Source: Clostridium sp. MSJ-8 (GTDB lineage: Bacteria; Bacillota; Clostridia; Clostridiales; Clostridiaceae). Taken from it: a stretch of 64,000 nucleotides of DNA. Below, in pieces: positions 35,761 through 44,960 of the stretch. Made by a program: the position numbers and the translations under genes. Every line of letters begins with the position of its first letter. Positions within the stretch are counted from its first letter, which is position 1. Location of the stretch: NCBI RefSeq assembly GCF_018918325.1, contig NZ_JAHLQH010000045.1:1-64000 (forward strand). The letters run 5' to 3'. The notes below the pieces were generated by a model, which was given only the letters and a program-made list of their open reading frames with translations, ran no database searches and had not been told where the DNA came from.

Positions 35761-36666
35761 ATGAAAAAGATGTTAAAAAGATTAGCAATAATGTTATTAG
35801 TGGTAATGTCAATTGGAATTATGGGATGTGGAAAAGGTGATTCAGGAAGTGATGGGGGAAGTTCTTCAGATGGTGAACAAGTAAGTGATACATTAAAAAG
35901 ATTAAGAAAAGAAGGTACTTTGGTAGTTGGATCTTCTGGTGATGCACCATTTGCATATATTGATCAAGATACAAAAGAATTTAAAGGTGTTGATGCTGAA
36001 ATAATTAAAGAAGTTGCAAAAAGACTTGGAATTAAAAATGTAGAAATGCAATTAATACCTTTCTCAGAATTAATATTGAATTTAAATTCAGGAAATATTG
36101 ATATCATAGCAGATTGTATGTATATAAAGAAGGAAAGAGCAAAACAAATTTATTATGGTGAAGTATGGTATACACAAGGTGGAGGACTATTAGTACCTGA
36201 AGACAGTGATATAAAATCTGTAGATGATTTTGATCCAAAATCAACAAAAGTAGGATATACACCAGGAACTATATGGCAAGGAATAGTTGAAGGATGGAAA
36301 GAAGATGGATTAATCAAAGAAGCTGTAGCAACAGGAGATCAATCTGAATCAGTAGTAGCATTACAATATGGAAAGATAGATGCATATATAACAGACTCAA
36401 CAGTTGTTGAAAATTGGTTTGCTAATTCACCTGATACAGTAAAAGGATTAAAGATGGCAGAGAACTATAAAGACGAAAAATCAGCAATAGGTCATATTGC
36501 ACCAGCAGTAGCATTTGGCGATGAAGATTTCATGAAAGAGATAAATGATGTTGTTGTACAATTGAGAGATGAAGGATTTATAGATAAAGTATTTGAAGAT
36601 TATGGATTAGATCCAAAGCTTCATATGATTACTAATGATGAACGTGTATATGAGCCAGAAAGCTAA
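35761..36666 (+). CDS. Polar amino-acid ABC transporter, substrate-binding lipoprotein
   Basis: 301 residues; ATG 35761 behind GGGGAGG (an earlier in-frame start at 35683 overlaps the terminator). The lipobox is GIMGC near residue 22. The SBP_bac_3 fold has GTLVVGSSGDAPFAY and FKGVDAEIIKEVAKRLG. It delivers an amino acid or analogue to the permease/ATPase pair encoded next. A hairpin without T run lies after it. Confidence 0.9.
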   Translation: MKKMLKRLAIMLLVVMSIGIMGCGKGDSGSDGGSSSDGEQVSDTLKRLRKEGTLVVGSSGDAPFAYIDQDTKEFKGVDAEIIKEVAKRLGIKNVEMQLIPFSELILNLNSGNIDIIADCMYIKKERAKQIYYGEVWYTQGGGLLVPEDSDIKSVDDFDPKSTKVGYTPGTIWQGIVEGWKEDGLIKEAVATGDQSESVVALQYGKIDAYITDSTVVENWFANSPDTVKGLKMAENYKDEKSAIGHIAPAVAFGDEDFMKEINDVVVQLRDEGFIDKVFEDYGLDPKLHMITNDERVYEPES

Positions 36667-36679
36667 AATAATAAATATT

Positions 36680-36708
36680 AACGTGTAGGCGATTTAAGCC
36701 TACACGTT
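36680..36708 (+). other. Intercistronic hairpin in amino-acid ABC operon
   Basis: AACGTGTAGGC pairs perfectly with GCCTACACGTT. With no T run it is more likely an mRNA end protector that keeps the binding protein in excess than a terminator. Confidence 0.55.
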
Positions 36709-36760
36709 ATAAGTTAAAAGAGTGTTACAGAGATGTATAGCAAAAAAGGAGGTCTTTTTT

Positions 36761-37495
36761 ATGGCTTTATTAGAAGTTAAGGGATTACAAAAAAGTTTTG
36801 GAGATTTAAAAGTTTTAAGAGACGTAAATATAAAAGTAGAAGAAGGAGAAGTTCTTGTATTAATAGGACCTTCTGGATCAGGAAAAAGTACACTTCTTAG
36901 GTGTTTGAATCTCCTAGAGACACCTACATCAGGTGAGATTATATATGATAAACAGAATATATTAGAGAAAAAATTTGATGTAAAAAAATATAGACAATCA
37001 GTAGGAATGTGTTTTCAAAGGTATAATTTATTTCCATTTATGACTGTATTAGAAAATGTAACTTTTGCACCATGTTTAATATTAAAGAAAGACAAGGAAG
37101 AAGCTAAAAGAGTTGCACTTGAATTATTAGACAAGGTTGGACTTAAAGATAAGGCTGATGTTTATCCAACTACATTATCAGGTGGACAACAACAACGTGT
37201 AGCTATAGCAAGAGCCTTAGCTATGGAGCCTAGAATAATGTTGTTTGATGAACCAACATCAGCATTAGATCCAGAATTAGTTGGAGAAGTATTAAATGTT
37301 ATGAGAGATTTAGCTAAAGATGGAATGACAATGGTTGTTGTTACTCATGAAATGGGATTTGCAAGAGATGTTGCTGATAGAGCAATATTTATGGATGGCG
37401 GATATGTTGTTGAAGAGAGCAGTCCAAAAGAAATGTTCTCTAATCCAAAGAATGAACGTACAAAAGCATTCTTATCAAGAGTATTAAATAATTAG
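36761..37495 (+). CDS. Polar amino-acid ABC transporter, ATP-binding protein
   Basis: 244 residues; ATG 36761 behind AAAGGAGGT. Walker [10 protein letters not shown], signature [16 protein letters not shown], Walker [15 protein letters not shown], His in VTHEMGFA. A GlnQ-type ATPase, second gene of the operon. Confidence 0.92.
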   Translation: MALLEVKGLQKSFGDLKVLRDVNIKVEEGEVLVLIGPSGSGKSTLLRCLNLLETPTSGEIIYDKQNILEKKFDVKKYRQSVGMCFQRYNLFPFMTVLENVTFAPCLILKKDKEEAKRVALELLDKVGLKDKADVYPTTLSGGQQQRVAIARALAMEPRIMLFDEPTSALDPELVGEVLNVMRDLAKDGMTMVVVTHEMGFARDVADRAIFMDGGYVVEESSPKEMFSNPKNERTKAFLSRVLNN

Positions 37496-37513
37496 AGGCA
37501 GGAGGAATCAGAC

Positions 37514-38230
37514 ATGAGAGTTATACAAAACTTAGATTTTCTAAGAGCATTTAAAGAGCTACTTCCTAAGTTGTTAGGAAGTGCGTTGGGAATAGTTGTC
37601 ACAGTAACAATAATTGGTTTTATTTTAGCACTAGTGTTAGGATTTCTTCTTGCACTTGCAAGAGTATCTAAGCATAAGGTTCTAAATAGAATAGTAATTG
37701 TATTTCAAGAAATTATTCGTGGTACTCCATTACTAGTTCAATTAGTATATATCTACTATGTTGTACCGTTATTAATAGAAGTAATAGTATATTTGATTAC
37801 AGGTAATGATAATAAGGTTGAATTAACACCAGTAGTTGCAGGTATCATTGGTATGGGAATTAATTATGGTACATATATATCAGAAGTAATTCGTTCAGCA
37901 ATCATATCAATAGATAAAGGACAAACAGAAGCAGCTTTAGCATTAGGTTTATCACCTAGACAAGCTATGTTTAGAATAGTATTACCACAAGCATTTAAAA
38001 TGTCTGTTCCTGTATTCGGAAATTATCTTGTAATGTTAGTAAAAGATACTTCATTAATGGCTTACATTACAGCTCAAGAGTTCCTTATGACTACTAAGGC
38101 ATATACTGCTCAAACATTCTTAACTATTGAATCATATACAATATTAGCACTTGTATATTTATGTATATGTATTCCATTGTCATTATTAGTTAAGTTAGTA
38201 GAAAGAAAGGTAAGTAAGAGTTCAAGATAA
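37514..38230 (+). CDS. Polar amino-acid ABC transporter, permease
   Basis: 238 residues, five helices. The HisM/GlnP-type motif is present (REIIRGTPLLVQL; EVIRSAIISIDKGQTEAALALGLS). It begins 18 bases after the ATPase gene. RBS AGGAGG. Confidence 0.92.
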   Translation: MRVIQNLDFLRAFKELLPKLLGSALGIVVTVTIIGFILALVLGFLLALARVSKHKVLNRIVIVFQEIIRGTPLLVQLVYIYYVVPLLIEVIVYLITGNDNKVELTPVVAGIIGMGINYGTYISEVIRSAIISIDKGQTEAALALGLSPRQAMFRIVLPQAFKMSVPVFGNYLVMLVKDTSLMAYITAQEFLMTTKAYTAQTFLTIESYTILALVYLCICIPLSLLVKLVERKVSKSSR

Positions 38231-38248
38231 GTCAAGGGGGTTTTAGAT

Positions 38249-38839
38249 ATGAAATATGTAATAACAATTAGTAGAGAATTCGGATGTGCTGCAAGAGATA
38301 TAGGACATGGAATATCATCACAATTAGGACTTAAATTTTATGATAAGGATATGATAGATCTAGTTGCACAAAAAGCAGGAATCCATGTAGATATAATAAA
38401 AGAAAATGATGAGAAAGTTACAAGAACATTAAAAGAATTTTTATATGGATCTTCAACTAATTTCTATTCAGAAAAGGCTATACAAGCACAAGCTGAAGTC
38501 GTTAGAGAAATTGCAGATAAAGAAACTTGCGTTATATTTGGAAGATGTTCTGATTATTTCTTGAGGGAATATTCTAATTGCTTTAATATATTCTTATATG
38601 CACCTTTAGAGTATCGTATCAAACATATTGCAGAAGCGTATGGATTAGATGAAAAGGCGGCTGAAAAGATGGTTAAGAAAGTTGATAAGCAGAGACATAA
38701 TTACTATAAATATGTTACAGGAAAAAACCGTGGTGATAGAGATGGAAAAAACATTATGGTAGATGTTAGTTATTTCGGAGTAGATGGAACTGTAGATTTA
38801 ATATGTAAAGCAATAAAACAGAAGTTTAATATAGAATAA
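38249..38839 (+). CDS. Cytidylate-kinase-like family protein
   Basis: 196 residues. It begins ITISREFGCAARDIG, the family's modified P-loop, and YDKDMIDLVAQ follows. Such proteins are common in Firmicutes and have no established substrate. It follows the ABC permease by 18 bases with its own AAGGGGG site, so it may be co-transcribed. Confidence 0.8.
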   Translation: MKYVITISREFGCAARDIGHGISSQLGLKFYDKDMIDLVAQKAGIHVDIIKENDEKVTRTLKEFLYGSSTNFYSEKAIQAQAEVVREIADKETCVIFGRCSDYFLREYSNCFNIFLYAPLEYRIKHIAEAYGLDEKAAEKMVKKVDKQRHNYYKYVTGKNRGDRDGKNIMVDVSYFGVDGTVDLICKAIKQKFNIE

Positions 38840-38880
38840 AAAATTATTGCAATATTTATTAGATAAATTATATTTTACAA

Positions 38881-39182
38881 TTAATTAATATCAAAATTAT
38901 ATGTTTAAGTAAATAATATAATATGTATAAAATCCAATGTTATTTGGTTTGATTAATATTCTGTTTGTTATTAGTATCAATATCATGTGTTTTCATAAAT
39001 AGCATAATTTCATTAAGTATTTCTAAATATAAAAAAATTAAGTTAGCTAAATGTTGTAAACTCACTAAAGTTCAAACAGTACAACATTTTAAACGCTACC
39101 TTAATTTTTTTATAATAAGAAATACTAAAATTCATTATAATAATATTATTTTACTTAAATCAATAATTTGATATTAATTAAC
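38881..39182. repeat. MITE-like palindromic element, contains dispersed repeat copy C
   Basis: The left end TTAATTAATATCAAA..TTTAAGTAAA..AATAAT is inverted at the right end (TTACTTAAATCAATAATTTG then ATATTAATTAA), an imperfect terminal inverted repeat of about 45 bp. Inside are half of the AATCCAATGTTATTT hairpin of copy D and a full AAATTAAGTTAGCTAAATGT / ACATTTTAAACGCTACCTTA hairpin. It encodes no protein; a non-autonomous element is inferred. Confidence 0.65.
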
Positions 39183-39266
39183 TAATTTTTTATACAGAAG
39201 TGCATAATACATAAGATACTTGTTGATAATAGAGATATGCTAAAAAAACACCATAACGCTTGAATA

Positions 39267-39417
39267 TTTAAAATAGAAGTAATTTGATGGAACAAAGCAT
39301 TTTTGCTAGGGAAGAATTAATAATGTTTATAATAAATAAAATACTGTAAGAAATTAAAGGTAAGTATGAATAAAATTGAGCAAACGCTTTGTAAAATCAA
39401 ATCACTTCTATTTTAAT
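39267..39417. repeat. Second long inverted repeat in the same gap
   Basis: Arms at 39267-39307 (TAAAATAGAAGTAATTTGAT, then ACAAAGCATTTTTGCT) and 39379-39417 (AGCAAACGCTTTGT, then ATCAAATCACTTCTATTTTA) are about 85% complementary around a 71-base centre. No coding content. The remaining parts of the 38840-39542 gap hold nothing I can name. Confidence 0.55.
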
Positions 39418-39542
39418 TAATTACTTTTTCATTTTTAAAGCGGATTTTACTTATTTTTAACATAGATTTTACATAAAGAAGATATACTAAACAAGTAAAT
39501 GTAAAAAATTAACTAAAAATGTGAAGTGGAGTATATTGATCT

Positions 39543-41858
39543 ATGAATAACAGTGATAGAATTAGAGGATTAACTACTGAAGAAGTTTCGGAGAGAATAA
39601 CACAAGGAAAAGTAAATATTATAGAGGATAAAAATACAAAGAGTAATTGGCAGATAATTTCTGAAAATGTATTTACATTGTTTAACTTATTTAACTTTAT
39701 AATTGCAGTGGCATTAACAGCTGTTGGAGCTTATTCTAATTTGGCTTTTATGCTTATAATTGGAATTAATGTATGTATTGGAATTGTTCAAGAAATACAT
39801 GCTAAGAATATGGTTGAGAAACTATCAGTATTAAATGTGTCTAAGATTAATGTTATTAGAGATGGGGAAAGCTGTGAGATAGAGGTTAGTGATATAGTAA
39901 TTGATGATACAATAATACTTAGTATGGGGGATCAGATTCCTTCAGATTCGGTAGTCACAGATGGAAGAATAGAAGTTAATGAGTCATTATTGACAGGTGA
40001 ATCAGATGTTATAGTTAAGAATCCTGGAGATAAACTTTTTTCGGGAAGTTATGTAGTAAGTGGTAAATGTAGTGCTATAGTAGAGAAGGTAGGTAAAGAT
40101 AATTTTGCAACTCAGATAGCTATGAAATCTAAAAAGCACAAGAAATTACATTCAGAGTTATTAGATTCTATGAGGAAAGTAACTAAATTAACTAGTTTTA
40201 TTATAATTCCAGTAGGTGCAATATTATTTATTGAAGCATATGTTTTTAGAGGTGATCTACTAAAAGAATCAGTAATTGCAACATCAGCAGCACTATTAGG
40301 TATGTTGCCTAAAGGATTGGTTTTGTTAATAAGTATATCACTTGCAACTGGAGTTATGAAACTTGCCAAGAAAAAAGTATTAGTTCAAGATCTATATAGT
40401 GTAGAAACATTAGCTCATGTAGATGTGTTGTGCTTGGATAAGACAGGAACAATAACAGAAGGAAAAATGAAAGTTGTTAATGTGGATATATTTGATAAGG
40501 ATGTTATTCCTATAGATGTTAACAAAGCGATGGGGGCATTTGTTAATAATATGGAGGATAATAATGCTACCTTTGAAGCTCTTAAGAATTATTTTACAGA
40601 AGATGATCATCAATTTGAAGTAATAGATAAAGTGAACTTTTCATCAGAAAGAAAATGGAGTTCGGTAACAATTAAAGATATTGGAACAATAGTTATTGGA
40701 GCACCAGAGAGACTTATGAAGAAAAGTAGTTTTGTAATGCCTAAAGAAAAGATTAAGCTTCAAGAAAGTGGTATGAGAATATTGTTAATTGCATTTACCA
40801 ATGAAGATATAATAGAAGGGGAATTACCAGAACTTAATATTGTAGCAACTATAGAATTAACAGATCCACTTCGTAAGAATGCTAAAAAAATGCTAGGTTT
40901 CTTTAAAGAAGAAGGAGTGAAAGTAAAGATAATATCAGGAGATAATCCTATAACTGTTTCAAGTATAGCGAAACAAGCAGGACTTGAAGAATATAATTCT
41001 TATATAGATTTATCAGATATAGAATCAAATGATATAATACCAGAATTAGTAGATAAATACTCTATATTTGCAAGAGTATCGCCAGATCAGAAGTATTTGC
41101 TTGTTAAAGCTCTACAAGAAAAAGGTCATACAGTAGCTATGACTGGAGATGGAGTTAATGATGTCATAGCGTTGAGGCAAGCTGATTGTAGTATAACTAT
41201 GCCTGAAGCAAGTGATGTTGCTAAACAAGTATCTCAAGTAGTATTATTAGAATCAGATTTTGGCGTGTTAAAAGATGTATTAATGGAAGGAAGAAGAGTT
41301 GTAAATAATATAACTAATGTTGCTAGAATATTCTTTATTAAAACTTTCTATTCAGTTTTATTATCTATATTAAATATAGTAACATGTACTCAATTCCCGT
41401 TCATTCCTATACAGATAACTTTGATAGATTTAGCTATAGAGGGATATACATCATTTTTCCTTTCATTTGAAGAAAATCAAAAGAGAATTAAAGATACATT
41501 CCTTAGAAGTGTTATAAGAAATGTGTGGATATATTCTGTAACAATAATAATTAATATAATAATTATGTATTTATTATATAAACCATTAGGTATTAAATAT
41601 GATGAAGCTACTACTGTTATGTATTACATAGTAGGATTTGTTAGTATATTAGCAGTTATTAAAGCTTGTAGACCATTTAATAAGTTAAGAGCATTTTTAG
41701 CTAGTACAACAGCAGTAGGTTTTTTTGTGGCCACAATTCTCTTTAAGAATTTATTACAACTATCTTCAATTGGAAGTACAGCAATGATTGTACTAGGTAT
41801 ATTATTTATATTTAGTACAATTATTATAACCACTAAAAATAAAATAACTTGTAATTAA
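39543..41858 (+). CDS. P-type cation-transporting ATPase (CtpE-like)
   Basis: 771 residues. Actuator motif LTGESD, phosphorylation site Asp299 in DKTGT, hinge MTGDGVNDVIALRQAD. There is no N-terminal heavy-metal domain. The helix-4 motif reads MLPKGL where calcium pumps have PEGL; together with VQDLYSVETLAHVDVLCLDKTGT this resembles CtpE-type pumps. The ion is uncertain; calcium or another divalent cation is likely. RBS is weak (AAGTGGAG), and the gene follows a repeat-rich gap. Confidence 0.85.
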   Translation: MNNSDRIRGLTTEEVSERITQGKVNIIEDKNTKSNWQIISENVFTLFNLFNFIIAVALTAVGAYSNLAFMLIIGINVCIGIVQEIHAKNMVEKLSVLNVSKINVIRDGESCEIEVSDIVIDDTIILSMGDQIPSDSVVTDGRIEVNESLLTGESDVIVKNPGDKLFSGSYVVSGKCSAIVEKVGKDNFATQIAMKSKKHKKLHSELLDSMRKVTKLTSFIIIPVGAILFIEAYVFRGDLLKESVIATSAALLGMLPKGLVLLISISLATGVMKLAKKKVLVQDLYSVETLAHVDVLCLDKTGTITEGKMKVVNVDIFDKDVIPIDVNKAMGAFVNNMEDNNATFEALKNYFTEDDHQFEVIDKVNFSSERKWSSVTIKDIGTIVIGAPERLMKKSSFVMPKEKIKLQESGMRILLIAFTNEDIIEGELPELNIVATIELTDPLRKNAKKMLGFFKEEGVKVKIISGDNPITVSSIAKQAGLEEYNSYIDLSDIESNDIIPELVDKYSIFARVSPDQKYLLVKALQEKGHTVAMTGDGVNDVIALRQADCSITMPEASDVAKQVSQVVLLESDFGVLKDVLMEGRRVVNNITNVARIFFIKTFYSVLLSILNIVTCTQFPFIPIQITLIDLAIEGYTSFFLSFEENQKRIKDTFLRSVIRNVWIYSVTIIINIIIMYLLYKPLGIKYDEATTVMYYIVGFVSILAVIKACRPFNKLRAFLASTTAVGFFVATILFKNLLQLSSIGSTAMIVLGILFIFSTIIITTKNKITCN

Positions 41859-41886
41859 ATTTTAATTAGAAATATTTTTGTTTTCT

Positions 41887-41920
41887 GCTAGTTGTTTTTG
41901 TGACAAACTAGCTTTTTTTT
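41887..41920 (+). terminator. Terminator after P-type ATPase
   Basis: GCTAGTT pairs with AACTAGC and is followed by eight T. Confidence 0.8.
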
Positions 41921-42042
41921 ATAATCTTTAAATTTTTATACTAAACTCATATTTTATTTCTTCTTTGTATTTTACTTATAACTTTATAATATTAACAGAG
42001 ACCTTTTTGTATACAATAAATCATAGTTTACATTGCTGTTAC

Positions 42043-42160
42043 TTATCACAACAATATAATAATGCATTATATAAATATAGCCCCAAAGGAAAAAATTATA
42101 TTGTATAATATGTGATAAAATAGCAGACCAACTTGTTATAAATAAAAATTATAACAAGTT
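42043..42160 (+). promoter_or_regulatory. Structured leader upstream of metY
   Basis: A two-part stem (42043-42050 TTATCACA with 42111-42118 TGTGATAA; 42052-42060 CAATATAAT with 42095-42103 ATTATATTG) encloses a loop with GCCCCAAAGG. A 12-bp perfect hairpin follows (AACTTGTTATAA / TTATAACAAGTT, 42130-42160) with a U-rich stretch. The arrangement resembles a sensor stem followed by an attenuator. No T-box or SAM-I consensus was seen. Confidence 0.4.
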
Positions 42161-42269
42161 AGAACTTTTATATATTTTACAAAGAAGACTTAACTTGGTA
42201 AGATAAATACATAGTAATTCCTAGCAAACATATATGAAATGTAAAAAAGAAAAAAGGAGCTGATCGAAA

Positions 42270-42329
42270 ATGAAAATTGTTGATAGTTACTTTAAAAATG
42301 AATTGATGGTAGAACGAATGTGTATATAA
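42270..42329 (+). CDS. 19-codon leader peptide ahead of metY
   Basis: MKIVDSYFKNELMVERMCI is preceded by AAAGGAGCTG. It contains Met at 13 and 17 and a Cys at 18. Its position 77 bases before metY suggests a translated leader, possibly sensing methionine or cysteine charging. A remnant gene start is the alternative. Confidence 0.4.
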   Translation: MKIVDSYFKNELMVERMCI

Positions 42330-42406
42330 GTATTAGGTTATATAAGAAAAAAACGAAGAATTAAAAGATAAAGAAATAATAAATGGAAATTTTGGAGGAG
42401 ATAATT

Positions 42407-43711
42407 ATGACAAAGAAAAGAGAAGATAGAAATTTTAAATTTGAAACATTACAATTACATGTAGGACAAGAACAACCAGATCCAGTTACAGATGCAAGAG
42501 CAGTACCAATATATCAAACATCATCATATGTATTTAGAAACAGTGATCATGCAGCAGCAAGATTTGGATTAACAGATGCAGGTAACATATATGGAAGACT
42601 TACTAATCCAACAGAAGATATATTTGAAAAGAGAATAGCTGCTCTAGAAGGTGGAGTTGCAGCATTAGCAGTAGCATCAGGTGCAGCAGCAATAACTTAT
42701 ACTATAGAAAATTTAGCACAAAATGGAGATCATATAGTAGCAGCAGAAAATATATATGGAGGAACTTATAATTTACTTGCTCATACTTTACCAAAGTATG
42801 GAGTAACTACAACTTTTGTAGATCCAAGTGATTTTGCAGCAATAGAAAATGCTATTCAAGATAATACAAAAGCAGTATATATAGAAACTTTAGGTAATCC
42901 AAATTCAGATATCGTTGATATTGCTAAGGTTGCAGAAATTGCCCATAAACACAAAATCCCACTAGTTGTAGATAACACATTTGCAACACCTTATTTAGTA
43001 AGACCAATAGAATATGGTGCTGATATAGTTGTTCATTCAGCAACTAAATTCATAGGAGGTCATGGAACAACTATAGGTGGTGTAATAATAGATAGTGGTA
43101 AATTTGACTGGGAAGCAAGTGGAAAATTTGAATCATTAACAGCACCAGATCCAAGTTATCATGGAATAAGTTTTACAAAGGCAGTTGGACCAGCAGCTTT
43201 TGTTACTAAGATAAGAGCAATATTATTACGTGATACAGGAGCTACATTATCACCAATTCATGCATTTATATTCTTACAAGGATTAGAAACATTATCTTTA
43301 AGAGTTGAACGTCACGTAGAAAATGCATTAAAAGTAGTTCAATACTTAAATAATCATCCTCAAGTTGAAAAAGTACATCATCCATCAGTTTCAGAAGATG
43401 CAGTTCAACAAGAATTATATAAGAAATATTTCCCAAACGGTGGTGGATCAATATTTACATTTGAAATAAAGGGAGATGCTCAAAAAGCTAAAGACTTCAT
43501 AGATAATCTAGAATTATTCTCACTTCTTGCAAATGTTGCAGATGTTAAGTCACTTGTAATACATCCAGCATCAACAACACACTCACAACTTAATGAAGAA
43601 GAATTATTAGAACAAGGAATTAAGCCTAATACAATAAGATTATCAATAGGTACTGAAAATATTGATGATATAATTGAAGACTTAGATGAAGCATTTAAAG
43701 CAGTAAAATAG
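42407..43711 (+). CDS. metY: O-acetylhomoserine sulfhydrylase (aminocarboxypropyltransferase)
   Basis: 434 residues; ATG 42407 behind GGAGGAG. A Cys/Met-metabolism PLP enzyme: [21 protein letters not shown] at the substrate loop, PLP Lys in [16 protein letters not shown], and the C-terminal [19 protein letters not shown]. It makes homocysteine from O-acetylhomoserine and sulfide. The length fits MetY rather than the shorter MetB/MetC. The LysR regulator 65 bases downstream and the long leader upstream are its likely controls. Confidence 0.92.
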   Translation: MTKKREDRNFKFETLQLHVGQEQPDPVTDARAVPIYQTSSYVFRNSDHAAARFGLTDAGNIYGRLTNPTEDIFEKRIAALEGGVAALAVASGAAAITYTIENLAQNGDHIVAAENIYGGTYNLLAHTLPKYGVTTTFVDPSDFAAIENAIQDNTKAVYIETLGNPNSDIVDIAKVAEIAHKHKIPLVVDNTFATPYLVRPIEYGADIVVHSATKFIGGHGTTIGGVIIDSGKFDWEASGKFESLTAPDPSYHGISFTKAVGPAAFVTKIRAILLRDTGATLSPIHAFIFLQGLETLSLRVERHVENALKVVQYLNNHPQVEKVHHPSVSEDAVQQELYKKYFPNGGGSIFTFEIKGDAQKAKDFIDNLELFSLLANVADVKSLVIHPASTTHSQLNEEELLEQGIKPNTIRLSIGTENIDDIIEDLDEAFKAVK

Positions 43712-43776
43712 GTATATTTGAACTGAAAAAAAAGTTATGATATATTAAAGATAAGTTATTAGGGGAGGGATATTAA

Positions 43777-44715
43777 ATGACTTTACAACAGATAAGATAT
43801 GTAATTGCAGTTGCTAGTACAGGTTCTATTAATGAAGCTGCCAAGAGATTATTTGTATCCCAACCTAACTTGTCGAGTGCTATAAAAGACTTAGAAGAAG
43901 AATTAAGGATAACCATATTTGCAAGAACTAATAAGGGTGTAATTATAACTCAAGATGGAGAAGAATTTTTAGTTTATGCTAAACAAATTATGGAACAGAT
44001 GGATCTCTTAGAAGAGAAGTATATGGATCATAAGATTAAGAAAAAGTTTGGAATATCTACTCAACATTATTCTTTTGCAGTAAAGGCATTTGTTGAGATG
44101 GTTAAAGGCTTTGATATGAATCAATATGAATTTGCTATTAGAGAAACTAGAACTAATGATATATTAGAGGACGTTAAACTTGGCAAAAGTGAAATAGGTA
44201 TATTATATATTAATGATTTCAATGAAAAAGTTTTAACTAAGCTAATAAAATCTTCTGAACTTAAGTTTCAAGAGTTATTTAAGTGTAAAGGATATGTATA
44301 TTTGTGGAAGGATCATCCTTTAGCTAAAAATGATATTATTACAATGAAGGATTTAGAGGCTTATCCTTGCTTAGCTTTTGAACAAGGAGAAAATAATTCA
44401 TTTTATTTTGCTGAAGAAATTTTGAGTACATATAATTATCCCAAGATAATAAAAGCATGTGATAGAGCAACTATGTTAAATCTTATGATAGGATTAAATG
44501 GATATACTCTATGTTCTGGTATTATATGTGAAGAACTAAATGGTAGTGACTATGTTGCTGTTCCACTTGAGACAGAAGAAGTTATGAAAATAGGTTATAT
44601 AACTAGAAAGAATTCAGTAATAAGTGATATAGGCAAGAAATATATTGAAGAAGTAAAAAAATACATTGGAATCTTGGTAGATGAAGATGATATAGAAACA
44701 GAAAAAAAGATTTAG
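43777..44715 (+). CDS. LysR family transcriptional regulator
   Basis: 312 residues. The N-terminal helix-turn-helix is NEAAKRLFVSQPNLSSAIKDLEEEL and the co-inducer domain spans about 90-300. It follows metY on the same strand, so control of sulfur amino-acid synthesis (CysB/MetR-like role) is inferred. RBS GGGGAGGG. Confidence 0.88.
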   Translation: MTLQQIRYVIAVASTGSINEAAKRLFVSQPNLSSAIKDLEEELRITIFARTNKGVIITQDGEEFLVYAKQIMEQMDLLEEKYMDHKIKKKFGISTQHYSFAVKAFVEMVKGFDMNQYEFAIRETRTNDILEDVKLGKSEIGILYINDFNEKVLTKLIKSSELKFQELFKCKGYVYLWKDHPLAKNDIITMKDLEAYPCLAFEQGENNSFYFAEEILSTYNYPKIIKACDRATMLNLMIGLNGYTLCSGIICEELNGSDYVAVPLETEEVMKIGYITRKNSVISDIGKKYIEEVKKYIGILVDEDDIETEKKI

Positions 44716-44742
44716 TTAAATATAAAAAATGAATTTAAAAAC

Positions 44743-44832
44743 TCGGCTAATGTGTACCGAACTCCAATTGTTAGATTTTTTCAATCTAATTTTTTTGGGA
44801 AGACGATTTGGTACAATTAAGCCGATTTTTTT
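44743..44832 (+). terminator. Nested terminator
   Basis: The outer stem TCGGCTAATGTGTACC / GGTACAATTAAGCCGA is followed by eight T. An inner hairpin (TTAGATT / AATCTAA, 44771-44789) has its own T run. Two termination points in series. Confidence 0.75.
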
Positions 44833-44869
44833 TACTCTATAGTGAACATAAGATTTACAAGTTAGGGGG

Positions 44870-44900
44870 TTGACCTTTACGTTACGTGAAGGTGTAAACT
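44870..44900 (+). promoter_or_regulatory. MerR-type promoter with 19-bp spacer and dyad operator
   Basis: TTGACC (44870-44875) and TAAACT (44895-44900) are separated by 19 bases. The spacer holds the dyad ACCTTTACG-T-TACGTGAAGGT (44873-44893). An overlong spacer centred on a dyad is the hallmark of MerR-regulated promoters. It lies 60 bases before the MerR-fusion gene, indicating autoregulation. Confidence 0.75.
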
Positions 44901-44960
44901 TAATTTACGCCATAGTTACCTTGGCGATTTTGATAATGAGAAGAGAAAGGAGTTTGTGTT

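Noticed and set aside
42043-42406. T-box or SAM-I riboswitch upstream of metY
   Set aside because: Neither the T-box consensus nor the SAM-I core sequence could be found, although sulfur-metabolism genes in clostridia often carry them.
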